Positions 14,215-25,037 of a stretch of 59,416 nucleotides of DNA are shown here, one piece after another. This stretch comes from a virus. The DNA lies in the IMG/VR virus record IMGVR_UViG_3300036790_000129, positions 1 to 59,416 of that record; one strand, 5' to 3'. The notes below the pieces were generated by a model. That model saw nothing but the letters and a program-made list of their open reading frames with translations. It was not told where the DNA came from and did no database searches. Both the position numbers and the translations under genes were made by a program. The number at the start of each line of letters is the position of its first letter. Position 1 is the stretch's first letter.

Positions 14215-17200
14215 TCAGTGGAAGTCCGTTACCATGTCAAGCATGGGTGCCACGCGATCAAGCATCCGCTCACGCATCTGGTTGATGTTATCCAACCGGG
14301 TGCGCTTGTCCTGTGGCGACAAGGTGGTGGATGCATTGATGGCTTGTTCCATCGTACGCAACTCACCCATCTTGCTCGACACCGTATGCAGCTCGTTGCG
14401 ATATTGAAGTGCCGTGCGATTGTTCTGCATGACTTCCCTCGCGTCGTTGATGTGGCCCTGTTTTACGTAGGTACTGATCGTCTTGGCGGCGGCATCAGCA
14501 TCATGCTGGGCACTGTATACCTCATCAACATAACGATTGCGTGTATCACTGGCTGGCTTGTCGGCATTGACGATGTGCGCTAGCCCGGCCGTAACCGGGT
14601 TGCTGAACGGGCTGGCCGCTCGCGGTGGTGCATGACCCGTGGCACGCTGCATGGCATCGGCGAACTGAAGAGCGTACATGCCGATCGATGAGGTATAGCC
14701 TTGGATCAGATGTTGCAGGCGAACAGGTGAACGCAGGCTATCCGGCGCCCCTTCGGGCATGTGTCGCGCGATAGCTGTCACGGTAGGTGACGTGTTCATG
14801 CCCACTTGTGCGCCCGGCTGGAGCTCCTGTTCATGCTCGCTGACGATCGGGATCTTGCTTCCCAGTTGCTGTTTATTGGCAATGTCCTCGATCACTGGCA
14901 ATGCCACCCGTGGAATCGGATTCATGCCGAACATCTGATTGGCCACATTACCCATTGACTCGGCGAAGGTGCGCGCGGTGTCCTTTCCCTGCAGCACGCG
15001 CATCACGCGCTCAGGGATGGTGGCGGCAATCGCGCCTGCCTCGAACGGTTTGGCCAACGTGTAGTGCGTGCCGCCTGCGTAGAAGTGCCAATACAGATCC
15101 TTGGCTTCATCCGGCAACCGCTCGTAGTCCTTGTTCTGCTGGTTGTAGAGATTCAGCGCCAGCGTGGGCAACATCAGACTGATGCCCTTGAGGAAGAATG
15201 AGGTGACTGCGCGCTGGCGATTCATCGTCACGTCACGACCCATCATGCCGTCGTAGAGTCGGGTAAGGCCCTGAATGTGCGCATTCATGAATGGCGCACC
15301 ACGCATGACGTATTGCGCCAGCTTGCCATCACCGCGCTTCTGCCAGTTGAGGGTGTTCTGTCCCTGCCATGCGGCCTCGGCCATCGAGCCGCCACGATCG
15401 AGCGTGTGCTTGGCGATCGTCAGACGACTGGTCTGTTCACTCATCCAGCCGACATGCTTGTAGGCTTCCCAGAGTTTCTTGGGACTGTTGAGCAGGTTCC
15501 ACTTGTCGCCTTCCAGCTTGCTCATCAGATCACGCACTTCCTCGATCCGGTAATACTCATTGCCGTTGTAGCCGGCAATGCGCAGATCATTGAGAAAATG
15601 GCTATCAGTCAGCACGTCCTTGGCATTGCCTACGAGGTGCTTGAACATATTTGGATTCGTGCCCGTCTGCATCCATGACTGCATCATGTCCTTGAGGAAG
15701 ATCCGTGCCATGAAGCGAGGATCGAGCGTGGTGGCTACCGTATAGATGCGCTTGGCGCCACCCAGCAACGTATCCATCACCTTGCCGATGTCACCGATGC
15801 TCTGCAGGTTCGTGATCGAACGCAACAACAGTGGATCGGTGACGTGGTAGTAAATGTTCTTGCCGTTCTCCACTACCGATACGATGTCCGCGCCCACCGG
15901 CTTCTGTGGACGGAACATGGTGGTCAGCGTGTTCAGATCATCATCAGTCAGATTTGACTTGTCCACCTCGATACCAGCCTTGGCCAACTGGCCAATGGCT
16001 TCCTCGGCGGACATCTGCATCGCACGCATCGGGATCTTTGCGCGCTCCATGCCAATGCCATCCGTGAGAGCCACCACGCGGCGCATGGCTTCGTTGGAGT
16101 AAATCTTGTCAAGGATCGAGCTCGTGTTCTTGACGATGCTCTCGATCACCGGCTCGATCTTTTTCTGCGATCCCACCAGTTTCTTGGATGTGACTTTCTT
16201 GCCACTGAGCGTATTGGATGCACCGCGCCAGCTACTCGATTCATTCTCCTGCATCGAGCGGTAGAACGGCACGTACATGTTCTGTTTCCACTGGTCAGCC
16301 ACAGCCTTGGACATGCTGCCACGGTCAACGGCCAGATCCAGCAGCTGTTTGTTGAAGTTCTGCAGATCGGACAACACTTTCTTGAACTGCGGATACTTCT
16401 GATCCAGCGCCATCAGCTTGTCGATCTCAGGCTGTGTCAGCAGCTTTTCCTTCGACGTGCCATCAGCGTTGGTTTGCTTGATGAGTTCGTTCGCACGATG
16501 CGCGACAGCATAGCCCTCGAACAGGCGATCCAAGGGTTTGCCATCGGGCGTGCCCTTGTACAGCGGAGCCAGCATGTCGATGAAACCCTTGCGCCCGGCG
16601 ACCGACACGAAACTGCCGTCCTTGTATTCCGGAACACCATTCTTCAGTACGCCAGCCGTGATCTGTTCGTTATTGCGTGCCATCCAGTAGGACTTGTAGG
16701 CCGACTGCGCGGCATCGAGCAGCAGACCGCCGTTGGCGTGGCGCTCGTAGTTCTCGATCGACGCGCCAGCATCAATCGTTGACTGTTTCATTTCCAGCGC
16801 GGTGTCCCCGTTCTGGATGTTGTCGCGAAAGTCGCGCGTGACCTGTTGCAGACGATCCCATGGCGTCATGTCCAGCACAGAATGGTCGATCGTCTTGGCC
16901 AGAATGCGCTCATCCTCGGGGTCACCCTTGGCGGCATTGCGCACACTGAACCGGGTGTTTGCCGGCAGATTTTCTGAACTGTTCAGTTCATAATATCCCG
17001 GCCGTTCCTTGAAGGGCACGCCAGAAGCCTCAATTTGGGCCTTGGTGACGTTCTCCTTGCCGATGGCTACCCCTGCACGGCCCTCTTCCTGCGTGAAGCG
17101 GGCCAATGAGCGGATCGACTCGGGCGATGGATCAGCCAGCTTCTCGACACTGTTGACCACCCGGCCATCCAATACGCTGGACTGGAGGGTGGCGTGGAGA

Positions 17201-20200
17201 TCCCCGATGTCGAGCTCACGGCTGCCATCCCGGCGCAGGATCACAGTGCCTTCGCCAGCCGCCCCACGATAGGTCGAGGTGGCTGTGAAGTCCTTGCCGC
17301 TGAAGGTGGTTTGCGGCGACTCCAGCCCGCGATCATTGACGCGGCCCTCCACTACGTCACGATGCACGCGCGCCATCATGGTGGCGATGTCGCCCTCATT
17401 CCACTTCGGAGCCATGCCCATGCGGCGCATTGCGTCATGTACGAAAGCGACCACCTTCTGCATGATCGTGGGATTCTTGCCTGTCTCGGCGACCTTCGCC
17501 AGATACTCTTCAGCCAGATCGCGCCGAGCCTGTGCGTTTGGCTGCGCGCCATAGATTTTCTCGTAGAGCGCAGCGATCCGCTTGAAGTCCTTGGTGTCCT
17601 TCACGGAAGCGTGGATCTCATCGAGCAACTTCGGCAAGTCGCGCCCGAGCGTCTTGCTGCTGTGCAAACCGTAGTGGCCGATTGCCTCGTGCAACAGCAC
17701 GCGACCAGCGTCCTCCGGGTCAGTCAGTGAATGACTCATCAGGTAGACATGGCCATCATGGAACAAGCCAGCGGGATCTTCATCCTTGCCAAGGAAGTGA
17801 TCGAGATATGCCTGTACCGGTTTCGGCAATTCAGTACGATCACTGACCACGTGGATCGGTGGCGCACCCTTCCACGCCTTCGAGATCGCCATGACATGCT
17901 GCTGCACGGCGTCATGATGATCTTTCGCGGCCTGTGCTTTTTCTTCTTCATTGAGCTCGGGTGGAGTGGGCGGCTTTTCCTGACGGATATGCGCTTCAAT
18001 ATCGTTTTCACCGAAACGCACGATCTGTTCTGCGCGCGGGTACTTCTCGGTCATCGACGGCGGCATGGCAAGACGCTCTGCGTCCGTCATGTTCTGCCGC
18101 TCCTGCACGTTGTAAGCCTCGTTCTCGCCCGCAATTTTCATGTATTTGCTGGCCGCACGTCCCATCATCGACTGATAGTCCGTGAGTCCCTGCTTGCGGA
18201 TCATGTCGTTGATACGTTCAATGTGTGCTGAAATTTCTTCGTGCTGTTTCTCTTCATCTTTCGTCAACACACCATCACGGCCATCAGCGAATGTACCGTC
18301 ATTAAGATCATCGAGTTGATCTCGAAATCCTTGACGCATCGTAGTCAGACGCTGCTTCTGTTCCTTGAGTGGGCCAAGGAATTCCATCGGGCTACCACCC
18401 GTGGCGTGATCCTCCTCGCGCTGGATGTAATGCTGCGCCTCATGCAACAGGATCGACTGCACAGAGTGATCGCCTGTCTTGGGATACATTGACAGGTCAT
18501 GGAACATCATCGTGTTGGTTTCAGGATCGAACATGGCACCCGCTTCAGCCGGCATCCGTGGCTCGACCTTGACATGCACGTCATTGGCGATCTTCGGATA
18601 CGCCTCGTACAATGCCGGATGATCCAGTACATCGCCAAGCGGCACGCCTTTCTCGCTGTGCAGCCCGCGAAGATCCATCGCGCCCGGCTTCAAACGGCTG
18701 TCCTTGTCGTTGATCTCGAAGCGCCACTTGCTATCTGCGCCACGACTCCATCCAGTCATGCCATGGGTAAGCGCCTCCATTTCCTTGGCTGACTTGGGCT
18801 GTTCTTCACTCTCAATTTTTTTGGCGTAAGCCAGTGCGCCCTTGTCACCCGTTTTTGCCTTCTCGCCTGCAAACATCAGGCGCGGATTCGCCCTCTTGTC
18901 CTCTTCACCTTCACTGGAGAGGTCCTTGAGTTTGTCCTTGGTCGATTCATTCAACTTGTCGGCCAGTTTTTCCTTGACCTTATTTTTATTTTCCTCGGCA
19001 ATCTCTTGATCCGACAGGCCAATGCGGCGTTCACGATCTGGCGAGACCTTGGCAAGGTAGGATGTACCCACATCCTTGACCGGGATCGTGCCATGGACGC
19101 CCATGACCACGGCGACATGCTTGGCAGTCATGCCCGGCATCGCGTTGGCCAGATAACCGTCATAACCCGCATCGTGGACACGCTCCTCGAAATCGTCATG
19201 ATTCGCCGCATCGCTCACGATGTGATCCGGATCGGTACGCATGTCGTAGAGGTTATTGAGCTGCGTTTCGTAGGCGTGCGTACCTGCCACAGCGGATTCT
19301 TTCGGCGGAAGCTCGTTGCCTTCGCGCACGTAGAAAGCCGTCCTGCGACCCATGGCATCCGGGCCACGTCCGAAGTTGCCCGCACCGAATCGCTTACGTT
19401 CACCACCGGCCGATCCCGTGCCCGCTTCGCGCGGGTCGAGCTCAGTCAGACCTTCCTTGCTGGAATAGTGCACACCTGTCACACGAACAGGATGTGGACC
19501 ACCTTCACCCTCCTGAAAGAGCGGGGCATCGCTCTTTACATCAGGGATGCCGTTGGCTGCAGGTGCGCGTAATGGCCCTGTTCCTTTTTCCAGCGCGTGT
19601 ACAGGAATGCCATGTGCTCGCTGTCCTGATACGGATTGGGCTTGTCCGGATTCGCTGCCTGCCAGCGCCGAGTCAGACGTGCCAGCTCGATCTTGTAGGC
19701 TGGTACGTTCTTTTCCTTGCTGAACAGCTGATCCAGATCCTTCCTGAACCTCGCCTCGCGGGCTCGATCCGGCAACGTCAGCGTGTTTTTCGATGGGGTG
19801 GCCATTGATCTTGCTCCCAGCATAGCCGTCTATACGGCTAAAACTCTTATGGATGGCCGTTGCTTTGGCGGCCGGAATGTCGCCAGTGATTGTATCATCA
19901 TTCTGATTGTAGGTCAGGTTCGTATCATGTTTGGTATTGACGGCCTTTACCTTGTCATCCATGTCATCCATGTTGGCCGAACCCGCATCACCCTCAAACG
20001 GGACATTCTCCCGAAGCTTGAGCATTGGGGCGCCCGAGATCGGATGGGGTGGCACATCGGTAGCACCGCTATGGATGTAATCGGCGAATTTGGCACGTGA
20101 CATCATGACGATATCGTTCTTGCCGTTTGGCAGAAGCTGATGAACCATGCCCATCGGATATTGTTTCCCGTAGACACTCATCGCCTCACCCTTCGACTTG

Positions 20201-22974
20201 GCGCCCATGACCACCTTCATTTCATCAAAGGCACCCGTCTGCGGGTTGTGCTGCGTCAGCACGGCCACTGGGCGTGTGTCGTCGTGAGCATTCTTGGTCA
20301 GGAAAACATCCAGCGGCTCGCCATCCGCCCCGATCGTGCCCGGGATGCGACCGTAGTGGGCATCGATCATCTTGCGCGAGAACTTGTCCGAGGCATCCGG
20401 CTGACTCTTGCGGATCGAACCAGCCGGATTTTCGATGTCCACCGGCACGTCACCCTGATCGCTGGTCAGCAATACCTTGGCTACCGGATAGTGACCATAA
20501 GACTTCTCACCCGGCGTGACCGGGCGCCGCTCACTCTGCGGATGCTCGGCGGCATCGACCGCCGTAGCGTCGATGGTCTTGGCCGCATCCGGTGCATTCG
20601 GGTCGATGGTGACACGTCCGGTCGGCGAGATCGGCGCAGAGACACCAGCCTTGGCCAGTGCATCCGCGACCGGCTGCGCGCGAGCGGTTAGATTTTGCCC
20701 TTCGGCATCGACATTCCCAGCCCCTTCATGCCCGAGGACACTCCCAGTCCCGAGGCTTGACCCATGCCCTTCATCCCCATCTTGCTGCCCGTGGGGTTGT
20801 TCAGGTTTCCCAGCTTCGGCTTCGCTGCCAGCTTCGGCTTCATCCCCTTGGTCACTCCCTGCGACGGGCTTTTCTGGCCGAACTTCTTGTTCGGGGTGAG
20901 GAGTGGATTCTTGGTTGACATACGGCTCTCCCGGCTTGAGGGGCACAATGCCCGTTTTGTCGTAGACGTGACTGAACACGTTCGACGTGTATTGTGAAGT
21001 ATGACCACGAATGCCAAGACGGCCATCGGCCATACGATAGTAATGGATGCCGCCGGCCTGTAGAGACTGCTCCATCTTGGGATTAGGTGCATAGAACGCA
21101 TCGAACGAATCCGGGCGTGCGGCATGATCGCGCGCGTAGGCTTGTTCGTTCGGGATGCCATCCTTGTCGAAATCGGCATCGTACTTGTCGTGGATGTAAT
21201 CCGGCGCAACCTTGTTCTGGATCGTTTCATTAAGCGCCCGGTTGAATTGCAACTGGCTCGGCTGATCGTAAGCAGCCCATCGTGACAGGATATCGAGCTC
21301 CGGACGCGGCACGATCTTGTGCGCCGTCTCCATGCTGATGGCTGCGTTCTTGGCCAGCGCAATAGACTGGTTTTCCTTGCCAGTCAGTTCGGTGTATTTG
21401 TCGAACGCGGCATTCGTTGAGACTTCATTGGCATACGCATCACGCGCGATAGCCTCACCGGTCTTGGGATCGACGGGTGCCGGTCCGTTCTGGGTGGCCT
21501 TGAAGATCGCGGCATAGCGCGGATCTTCGACCTGCAACTGATCGTGTGTCTTGGCCATCTTGGCATTCGACACGGTAACACCATGGACGGCTGAATCGAC
21601 CATGGCATTGTCGATGTTGTTCGTCACCTGACTGAGCGTGTCGATCACATCCGCTGTGCGCTTGGCACCGGCATTGCCATCCGTCGCTGCCTTCTGGATG
21701 CCGTTGTAACGAATATAGGCGGTCTGATAATCCTCCTGTTCCTTACCGGCAAGGAATCCCGCCATGGCGGCACTGGAGGCCGTGTTCTGCCATAAACCCT
21801 TCCATGTAAAGGGCTCCTGCATGTTGTCCGGCATCGCGGCGTTGTTCATCTGCCGCACGACTTCAGAGCCTGCTGCGCCGGCTACACCACCCGTAAACAC
21901 GCGCATGGCCAATGGCCCGGCGATGCTCAAGGGCACCGTATTACCCAACCATGTGGATACGCCGGACATCACGCCGGCTTTCACGGCGGCCAGCGGGTCG
22001 CCGGTCTGCTGGTAGACCGCATCCTGTGCCTTGGACGCGTTCACCACAGCAGGAATCGAGGACAGACGTGCCGAAGTGGTCAGGCCATCCTTGAGGATGT
22101 CGAAACCACCGGCAAATCCTTCACGTGGCAACGTGGCTGTCAGCTTGGCCGCCGCTTCCTCTGGACCCATCAGTGACATTTCCGCCAACTGGCCGCCAGC
22201 CGAACCGGCAATCTGCATACCTGTACCGACAGCACCTGACTGATCAGCCTCGGCCTGTGATTCCTGATTTAACCGAGCCGAAAAGTCCTTCTGTGGCTGG
22301 ATCGCATTGCGATTCCACCAGTCATAGGCACTCGTGGTTGGCGTGTCACTAACCAGACTGGCGATCTTGTCATAGGCATAAGGTGCAGCTCCGGCCGCTT
22401 TGGCTACAACGGTGCCCACATCCGGGAGGATGCGATCGAACTGACCTGCTCCTGCACCAAGCGCGTTGTAACTGCGCACACCAATGTCCCTCATGACATC
22501 AAGGCCACTGGGCTGATCTGGATTGCCACCCAACGCAAGATCCGCCGCCGCCCACGTCGGATCAAGTGGCGACTTCTGGATCTTGTCGATCTTGTCGGCA
22601 CCCCATGCCTCACCAGCTTTAAGGTCGGCCGGAGCTTGATCAATGTTGGCTTGTCCCACGAATGGACGCACCAGATCATCGGCCGCACTGCCGGCGGCAT
22701 CATTGACAGCTTTCAGGCCCGACTTGATCTTGTCGCCGATACTGGGTTCGGCAAAATCCGCATCCGTGACAGGCTGCAGTTGGTCATCACTGGGTGCTGG
22801 TTCCGGGGCCGGGATCTCGCCGTTGGTCGTGGGATCTGGATTGTCTACGGGTGCCGGGGGTGCAGATAACACGGAGCCCTGCACGTTGACAAGGCTCGTG
22901 GGCGGTGTAGCGAAGTCCGCATCCGTGACAGGCTGCAAGCCATCAGGGAGCGACGACGGATCAGGAGTATCCAT
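14215..22974 (-). CDS. Giant polyvalent virion protein with multiple enzyme-like domains
   Basis: A 2919-residue protein of the large phage polyvalent class, thought to be packaged and ejected with the DNA. Segments from N to C: Pro-rich start with the motif LQPVTDADFA twice (residues about 13 and 66); Ala/Gly-rich helical region 230-420; inorganic-pyrophosphatase-like domain about 850-930 (GRIPGTIGADGEPLDVFL); ADP-ribosyltransferase-like domain about 1165-1250 (VHYSS, YVREG); small LPD23-like module about 1365-1420 (WSRGADSKWRFEI); zincin-like HEAQHYIQ at about 1510; second zincin HEAIGHYG at about 1763; long helical C-terminal half with an LPD38-like segment about 2390-2440 (TTLDPRFMARIFLKDMM). 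It is the last gene of the late operon. Domain names come from motif recognition; no transglycosylase motif was seen. Confidence 0.85.
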   Translation of the reverse strand: MDTPDPSSLPDGLQPVTDADFATPPTSLVNVQGSVLSAPPAPVDNPDPTTNGEIPAPEPAPSDDQLQPVTDADFAEPSIGDKIKSGLKAVNDAAGSAADDLVRPFVGQANIDQAPADLKAGEAWGADKIDKIQKSPLDPTWAAADLALGGNPDQPSGLDVMRDIGVRSYNALGAGAGQFDRILPDVGTVVAKAAGAAPYAYDKIASLVSDTPTTSAYDWWNRNAIQPQKDFSARLNQESQAEADQSGAVGTGMQIAGSAGGQLAEMSLMGPEEAAAKLTATLPREGFAGGFDILKDGLTTSARLSSIPAVVNASKAQDAVYQQTGDPLAAVKAGVMSGVSTWLGNTVPLSIAGPLAMRVFTGGVAGAAGSEVVRQMNNAAMPDNMQEPFTWKGLWQNTASSAAMAGFLAGKEQEDYQTAYIRYNGIQKAATDGNAGAKRTADVIDTLSQVTNNIDNAMVDSAVHGVTVSNAKMAKTHDQLQVEDPRYAAIFKATQNGPAPVDPKTGEAIARDAYANEVSTNAAFDKYTELTGKENQSIALAKNAAISMETAHKIVPRPELDILSRWAAYDQPSQLQFNRALNETIQNKVAPDYIHDKYDADFDKDGIPNEQAYARDHAARPDSFDAFYAPNPKMEQSLQAGGIHYYRMADGRLGIRGHTSQYTSNVFSHVYDKTGIVPLKPGEPYVNQESTPHPEQEVRPEKPVAGSDQGDEAEAGSEAEAGKPEQPHGQQDGDEGHGSSLGTGSVLGHEGAGNVDAEGQNLTARAQPVADALAKAGVSAPISPTGRVTIDPNAPDAAKTIDATAVDAAEHPQSERRPVTPGEKSYGHYPVAKVLLTSDQGDVPVDIENPAGSIRKSQPDASDKFSRKMIDAHYGRIPGTIGADGEPLDVFLTKNAHDDTRPVAVLTQHNPQTGAFDEMKVVMGAKSKGEAMSVYGKQYPMGMVHQLLPNGKNDIVMMSRAKFADYIHSGATDVPPHPISGAPMLKLRENVPFEGDAGSANMDDMDDKVKAVNTKHDTNLTYNQNDDTITGDIPAAKATAIHKSFSRIDGYAGSKINGHPIEKHADVAGSSPRGEVQEGSGSAVQQGKERTSLQDRAGTSDSALAGSESGQAQSVSGQRAHGIPVHALEKGTGPLRAPAANGIPDVKSDAPLFQEGEGGPHPVRVTGVHYSSKEGLTELDPREAGTGSAGGERKRFGAGNFGRGPDAMGRRTAFYVREGNELPPKESAVAGTHAYETQLNNLYDMRTDPDHIVSDAANHDDFEERVHDAGYDGYLANAMPGMTAKHVAVVMGVHGTIPVKDVGTSYLAKVSPDRERRIGLSDQEIAEENKNKVKEKLADKLNESTKDKLKDLSSEGEEDKRANPRLMFAGEKAKTGDKGALAYAKKIESEEQPKSAKEMEALTHGMTGWSRGADSKWRFEINDKDSRLKPGAMDLRGLHSEKGVPLGDVLDHPALYEAYPKIANDVHVKVEPRMPAEAGAMFDPETNTMMFHDLSMYPKTGDHSVQSILLHEAQHYIQREEDHATGGSPMEFLGPLKEQKQRLTTMRQGFRDQLDDLNDGTFADGRDGVLTKDEEKQHEEISAHIERINDMIRKQGLTDYQSMMGRAASKYMKIAGENEAYNVQERQNMTDAERLAMPPSMTEKYPRAEQIVRFGENDIEAHIRQEKPPTPPELNEEEKAQAAKDHHDAVQQHVMAISKAWKGAPPIHVVSDRTELPKPVQAYLDHFLGKDEDPAGLFHDGHVYLMSHSLTDPEDAGRVLLHEAIGHYGLHSSKTLGRDLPKLLDEIHASVKDTKDFKRIAALYEKIYGAQPNAQARRDLAEEYLAKVAETGKNPTIMQKVVAFVHDAMRRMGMAPKWNEGDIATMMARVHRDVVEGRVNDRGLESPQTTFSGKDFTATSTYRGAAGEGTVILRRDGSRELDIGDLHATLQSSVLDGRVVNSVEKLADPSPESIRSLARFTQEEGRAGVAIGKENVTKAQIEASGVPFKERPGYYELNSSENLPANTRFSVRNAAKGDPEDERILAKTIDHSVLDMTPWDRLQQVTRDFRDNIQNGDTALEMKQSTIDAGASIENYERHANGGLLLDAAQSAYKSYWMARNNEQITAGVLKNGVPEYKDGSFVSVAGRKGFIDMLAPLYKGTPDGKPLDRLFEGYAVAHRANELIKQTNADGTSKEKLLTQPEIDKLMALDQKYPQFKKVLSDLQNFNKQLLDLAVDRGSMSKAVADQWKQNMYVPFYRSMQENESSSWRGASNTLSGKKVTSKKLVGSQKKIEPVIESIVKNTSSILDKIYSNEAMRRVVALTDGIGMERAKIPMRAMQMSAEEAIGQLAKAGIEVDKSNLTDDDLNTLTTMFRPQKPVGADIVSVVENGKNIYYHVTDPLLLRSITNLQSIGDIGKVMDTLLGGAKRIYTVATTLDPRFMARIFLKDMMQSWMQTGTNPNMFKHLVGNAKDVLTDSHFLNDLRIAGYNGNEYYRIEEVRDLMSKLEGDKWNLLNSPKKLWEAYKHVGWMSEQTSRLTIAKHTLDRGGSMAEAAWQGQNTLNWQKRGDGKLAQYVMRGAPFMNAHIQGLTRLYDGMMGRDVTMNRQRAVTSFFLKGISLMLPTLALNLYNQQNKDYERLPDEAKDLYWHFYAGGTHYTLAKPFEAGAIAATIPERVMRVLQGKDTARTFAESMGNVANQMFGMNPIPRVALPVIEDIANKQQLGSKIPIVSEHEQELQPGAQVGMNTSPTVTAIARHMPEGAPDSLRSPVRLQHLIQGYTSSIGMYALQFADAMQRATGHAPPRAASPFSNPVTAGLAHIVNADKPASDTRNRYVDEVYSAQHDADAAAKTISTYVKQGHINDAREVMQNNRTALQYRNELHTVSSKMGELRTMEQAINASTTLSPQDKRTRLDNINQMRERMLDRVAPMLDMVTDFH

Positions 22975-22977
22975 GGA

Positions 22978-23991
22978 TCAGGAAGCCAGCTGGGGTGCGT
23001 TCGGGTCCGGTTGTCCAATCGGCGGCGTGGCGTTCGTGGGATCAGGTGGCACCGTCGGCTGTGGTGGTGCGGCAGGTTGCGCGGCAGCATATGAATCGGC
23101 CGACGTATTGTCGGTGGCCGACGATTGATCATCCGAATCATCGGTAGGACTGGACTCGTCAGGCTGCGGTGCCACGGGTGAAGGTGATGCTGGCGAAGGA
23201 GTCGCGCCAGATTTGTTCTGGTTGTAGATATCCTTCGCCTGCTGGATCGTGATCGGCGTCTTGCTGCCATCCGAGCCCACCTTGTAGAAGTTGCCTTTGG
23301 CATCCTTGGCCACGGATACGCCAGCGGCACCTGCAGCGGGGGTGCTTGGTGTGGCGCCCGAGGGCAATAGAATACCGTTGTCGCCAGCCATCTTGGTCTG
23401 CACTTGCAGATAAGACTGGTAGTACGCCGCACTAATGTCCGCCTGCGCCTGCGCGACCTTGGCAGCTTTCACGGCCGATGGATCGCCAGCCTCATACATC
23501 TTATCAGCTTGCATCTTGGTTACACGCGCCTGATCGGCCGATGCCTGCTTGCCCCACGCGTAGACATACTTGTCCACGTGGTCGAGCTGCTGCTGGTGCG
23601 TCATCGCCTTATCAGCACCACTATTCTTGGCGAGATTGTCAGCTTCTTCCTGTTCGATCGCTAGATGCTGTGCTTCCTGTATGCGTGACTCGGCGAACTG
23701 ACGATCCTGTTGTGACTTGGATTCATCGAATTGCTGTTGCTGCTGCGCCTTGTCTTGCGCATGCTGTTCACGAGCCAACTCGGTTTCTGCCGCATGATCC
23801 TTGGCTTTCTGGGCTTCATTGGCATCGTCACGAGCATCTTCAGCAGCCTCTTTCTTGTCGGAGAGCATCTGCTGAAACTGTTCCTTCGCGGCCTGAATCC
23901 GTTCCTCATGCGCTGCGATGGCGTACTGCCCGACAGTCGTGGCGACTGCACCCAGACCACGCGAGAGATTGTTGGAAAGCTGTGCGTCCAT
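22978..23991 (-). CDS. Coiled-coil virion-associated protein
   Basis: A 337-residue protein. Residues about 25-135 are a long Gln/Glu/Lys/Ala coiled coil (QQMLSDKKEAAEDARDDANE and QQQQQFDESKSQQDRQF). Then comes a helical region, and a Pro/Ser/Asp-rich disordered tail of about 90 residues. It lies 3 bases before the giant protein gene and overlaps the gene upstream by one base (TAATG). By position and composition it is probably an internal or ejected virion protein. No enzymatic motif. Confidence 0.65.
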   Translation of the reverse strand: MDAQLSNNLSRGLGAVATTVGQYAIAAHEERIQAAKEQFQQMLSDKKEAAEDARDDANEAQKAKDHAAETELAREQHAQDKAQQQQQFDESKSQQDRQFAESRIQEAQHLAIEQEEADNLAKNSGADKAMTHQQQLDHVDKYVYAWGKQASADQARVTKMQADKMYEAGDPSAVKAAKVAQAQADISAAYYQSYLQVQTKMAGDNGILLPSGATPSTPAAGAAGVSVAKDAKGNFYKVGSDGSKTPITIQQAKDIYNQNKSGATPSPASPSPVAPQPDESSPTDDSDDQSSATDNTSADSYAAAQPAAPPQPTVPPDPTNATPPIGQPDPNAPQLAS

Positions 23992-25037
23992 TATTGGGCT
24001 CCCCCGGTAAGACCCGGACCACTAGGTGGTGCAGCGCCCGATGGTGGTGCACCCTGCTGCGCACCCTGATCGGGCGCAGCTTGGGGTGGTGGTGTGGACG
24101 ATCCGGCTTGTGGTGGCGGCGAAGGTGGTGCTGGCGCCGAAACGGGTTGCGGACCGTCACCGGGCGCAAAGCTGTTGCTGGGTTTCTTGGACAAGACACC
24201 CGAACCCGACAACTTGTCCAGTACGTTCTGGTTGACCATGCCGGAAGCCATTTCACGCTTGACCTGTTGCTGCCAGAACTGCATGTTCTGCTGGCGCATG
24301 GCAGGGGAGATCATGCCAGCCTTCAACTCCATCGTGCCGAATACGCGCACGGCCTGCATCTGTGCCGAACAGATCAGGCGGATCTCGAAATCTGAAAAAT
24401 CGTATTCGCCCTTGCTGGTCAGACCACGAAATGGCGGCACACCCTTGAAGATCCCCGAGGCATTGCCTGTGATGTAAACCAGTGCGCAACATTCGAAGCA
24501 CGCATGAAACAGTACGTCAGGGCTGTATTGCACCTTGGACACTTGCGCCTGCTGTACGATCATCATCGCGATCTGCGCTGTCGTGGTTCCAATCGCAACG
24601 GCCAGTGGCACTTTGGGATTGTTCAGGTATTTCAGGATCGCATCATGCGGAGACAGCGTGCTGGGATGGACATGTGCGGGTCGTTTCTTGCCTGTGTCGC
24701 TCAGGATAAGCGTAAAGCGACTCACGAACTGATCGAACTCGGCCTGCTCCTTGGGATCGACCGACATGGGCTGCGTCGGATCGTTCGCAGTCATCGCATT
24801 GCGCGCATCCTGCACCGTGCCGATCGCCCGTGGACCGCCGGCATCCGCACCATTCACGGATTGATCGGTGGTCGAGGCGTTATCGCTGCCCGGCACCGTG
24901 CCCGGATACGTGGGCTGCTGCATCGGGGGCGCCTGCGTCTGCGTCTGCGCACCCTGACCGGGCGGCTGGCCCGGCGTGGGAGGTTGCTGCTGCGATGGAT
25001 CGGGCGCATTCTGGCCCGGCGTAATCAATCCTGTCAT
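23991..25037 (-). CDS. Probable internal virion protein
   Basis: A 348-residue protein with a disordered Pro/Gln-rich N terminus (about 95 residues), a folded core of about 150 residues and a Pro/Ala/Gly-rich tail. The core begins EQAEFDQFVSRFTLILSDTG and includes Cys-rich FHACFECCALVYITG and the helix RVFGTMELKAGMIS. It overlaps both neighbours by 1-4 bases within the virion gene cluster. No family was recognised; a structural role is inferred from context. Confidence 0.6.
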   Translation of the reverse strand: MTGLITPGQNAPDPSQQQPPTPGQPPGQGAQTQTQAPPMQQPTYPGTVPGSDNASTTDQSVNGADAGGPRAIGTVQDARNAMTANDPTQPMSVDPKEQAEFDQFVSRFTLILSDTGKKRPAHVHPSTLSPHDAILKYLNNPKVPLAVAIGTTTAQIAMMIVQQAQVSKVQYSPDVLFHACFECCALVYITGNASGIFKGVPPFRGLTSKGEYDFSDFEIRLICSAQMQAVRVFGTMELKAGMISPAMRQQNMQFWQQQVKREMASGMVNQNVLDKLSGSGVLSKKPSNSFAPGDGPQPVSAPAPPSPPPQAGSSTPPPQAAPDQGAQQGAPPSGAAPPSGPGLTGGAQ

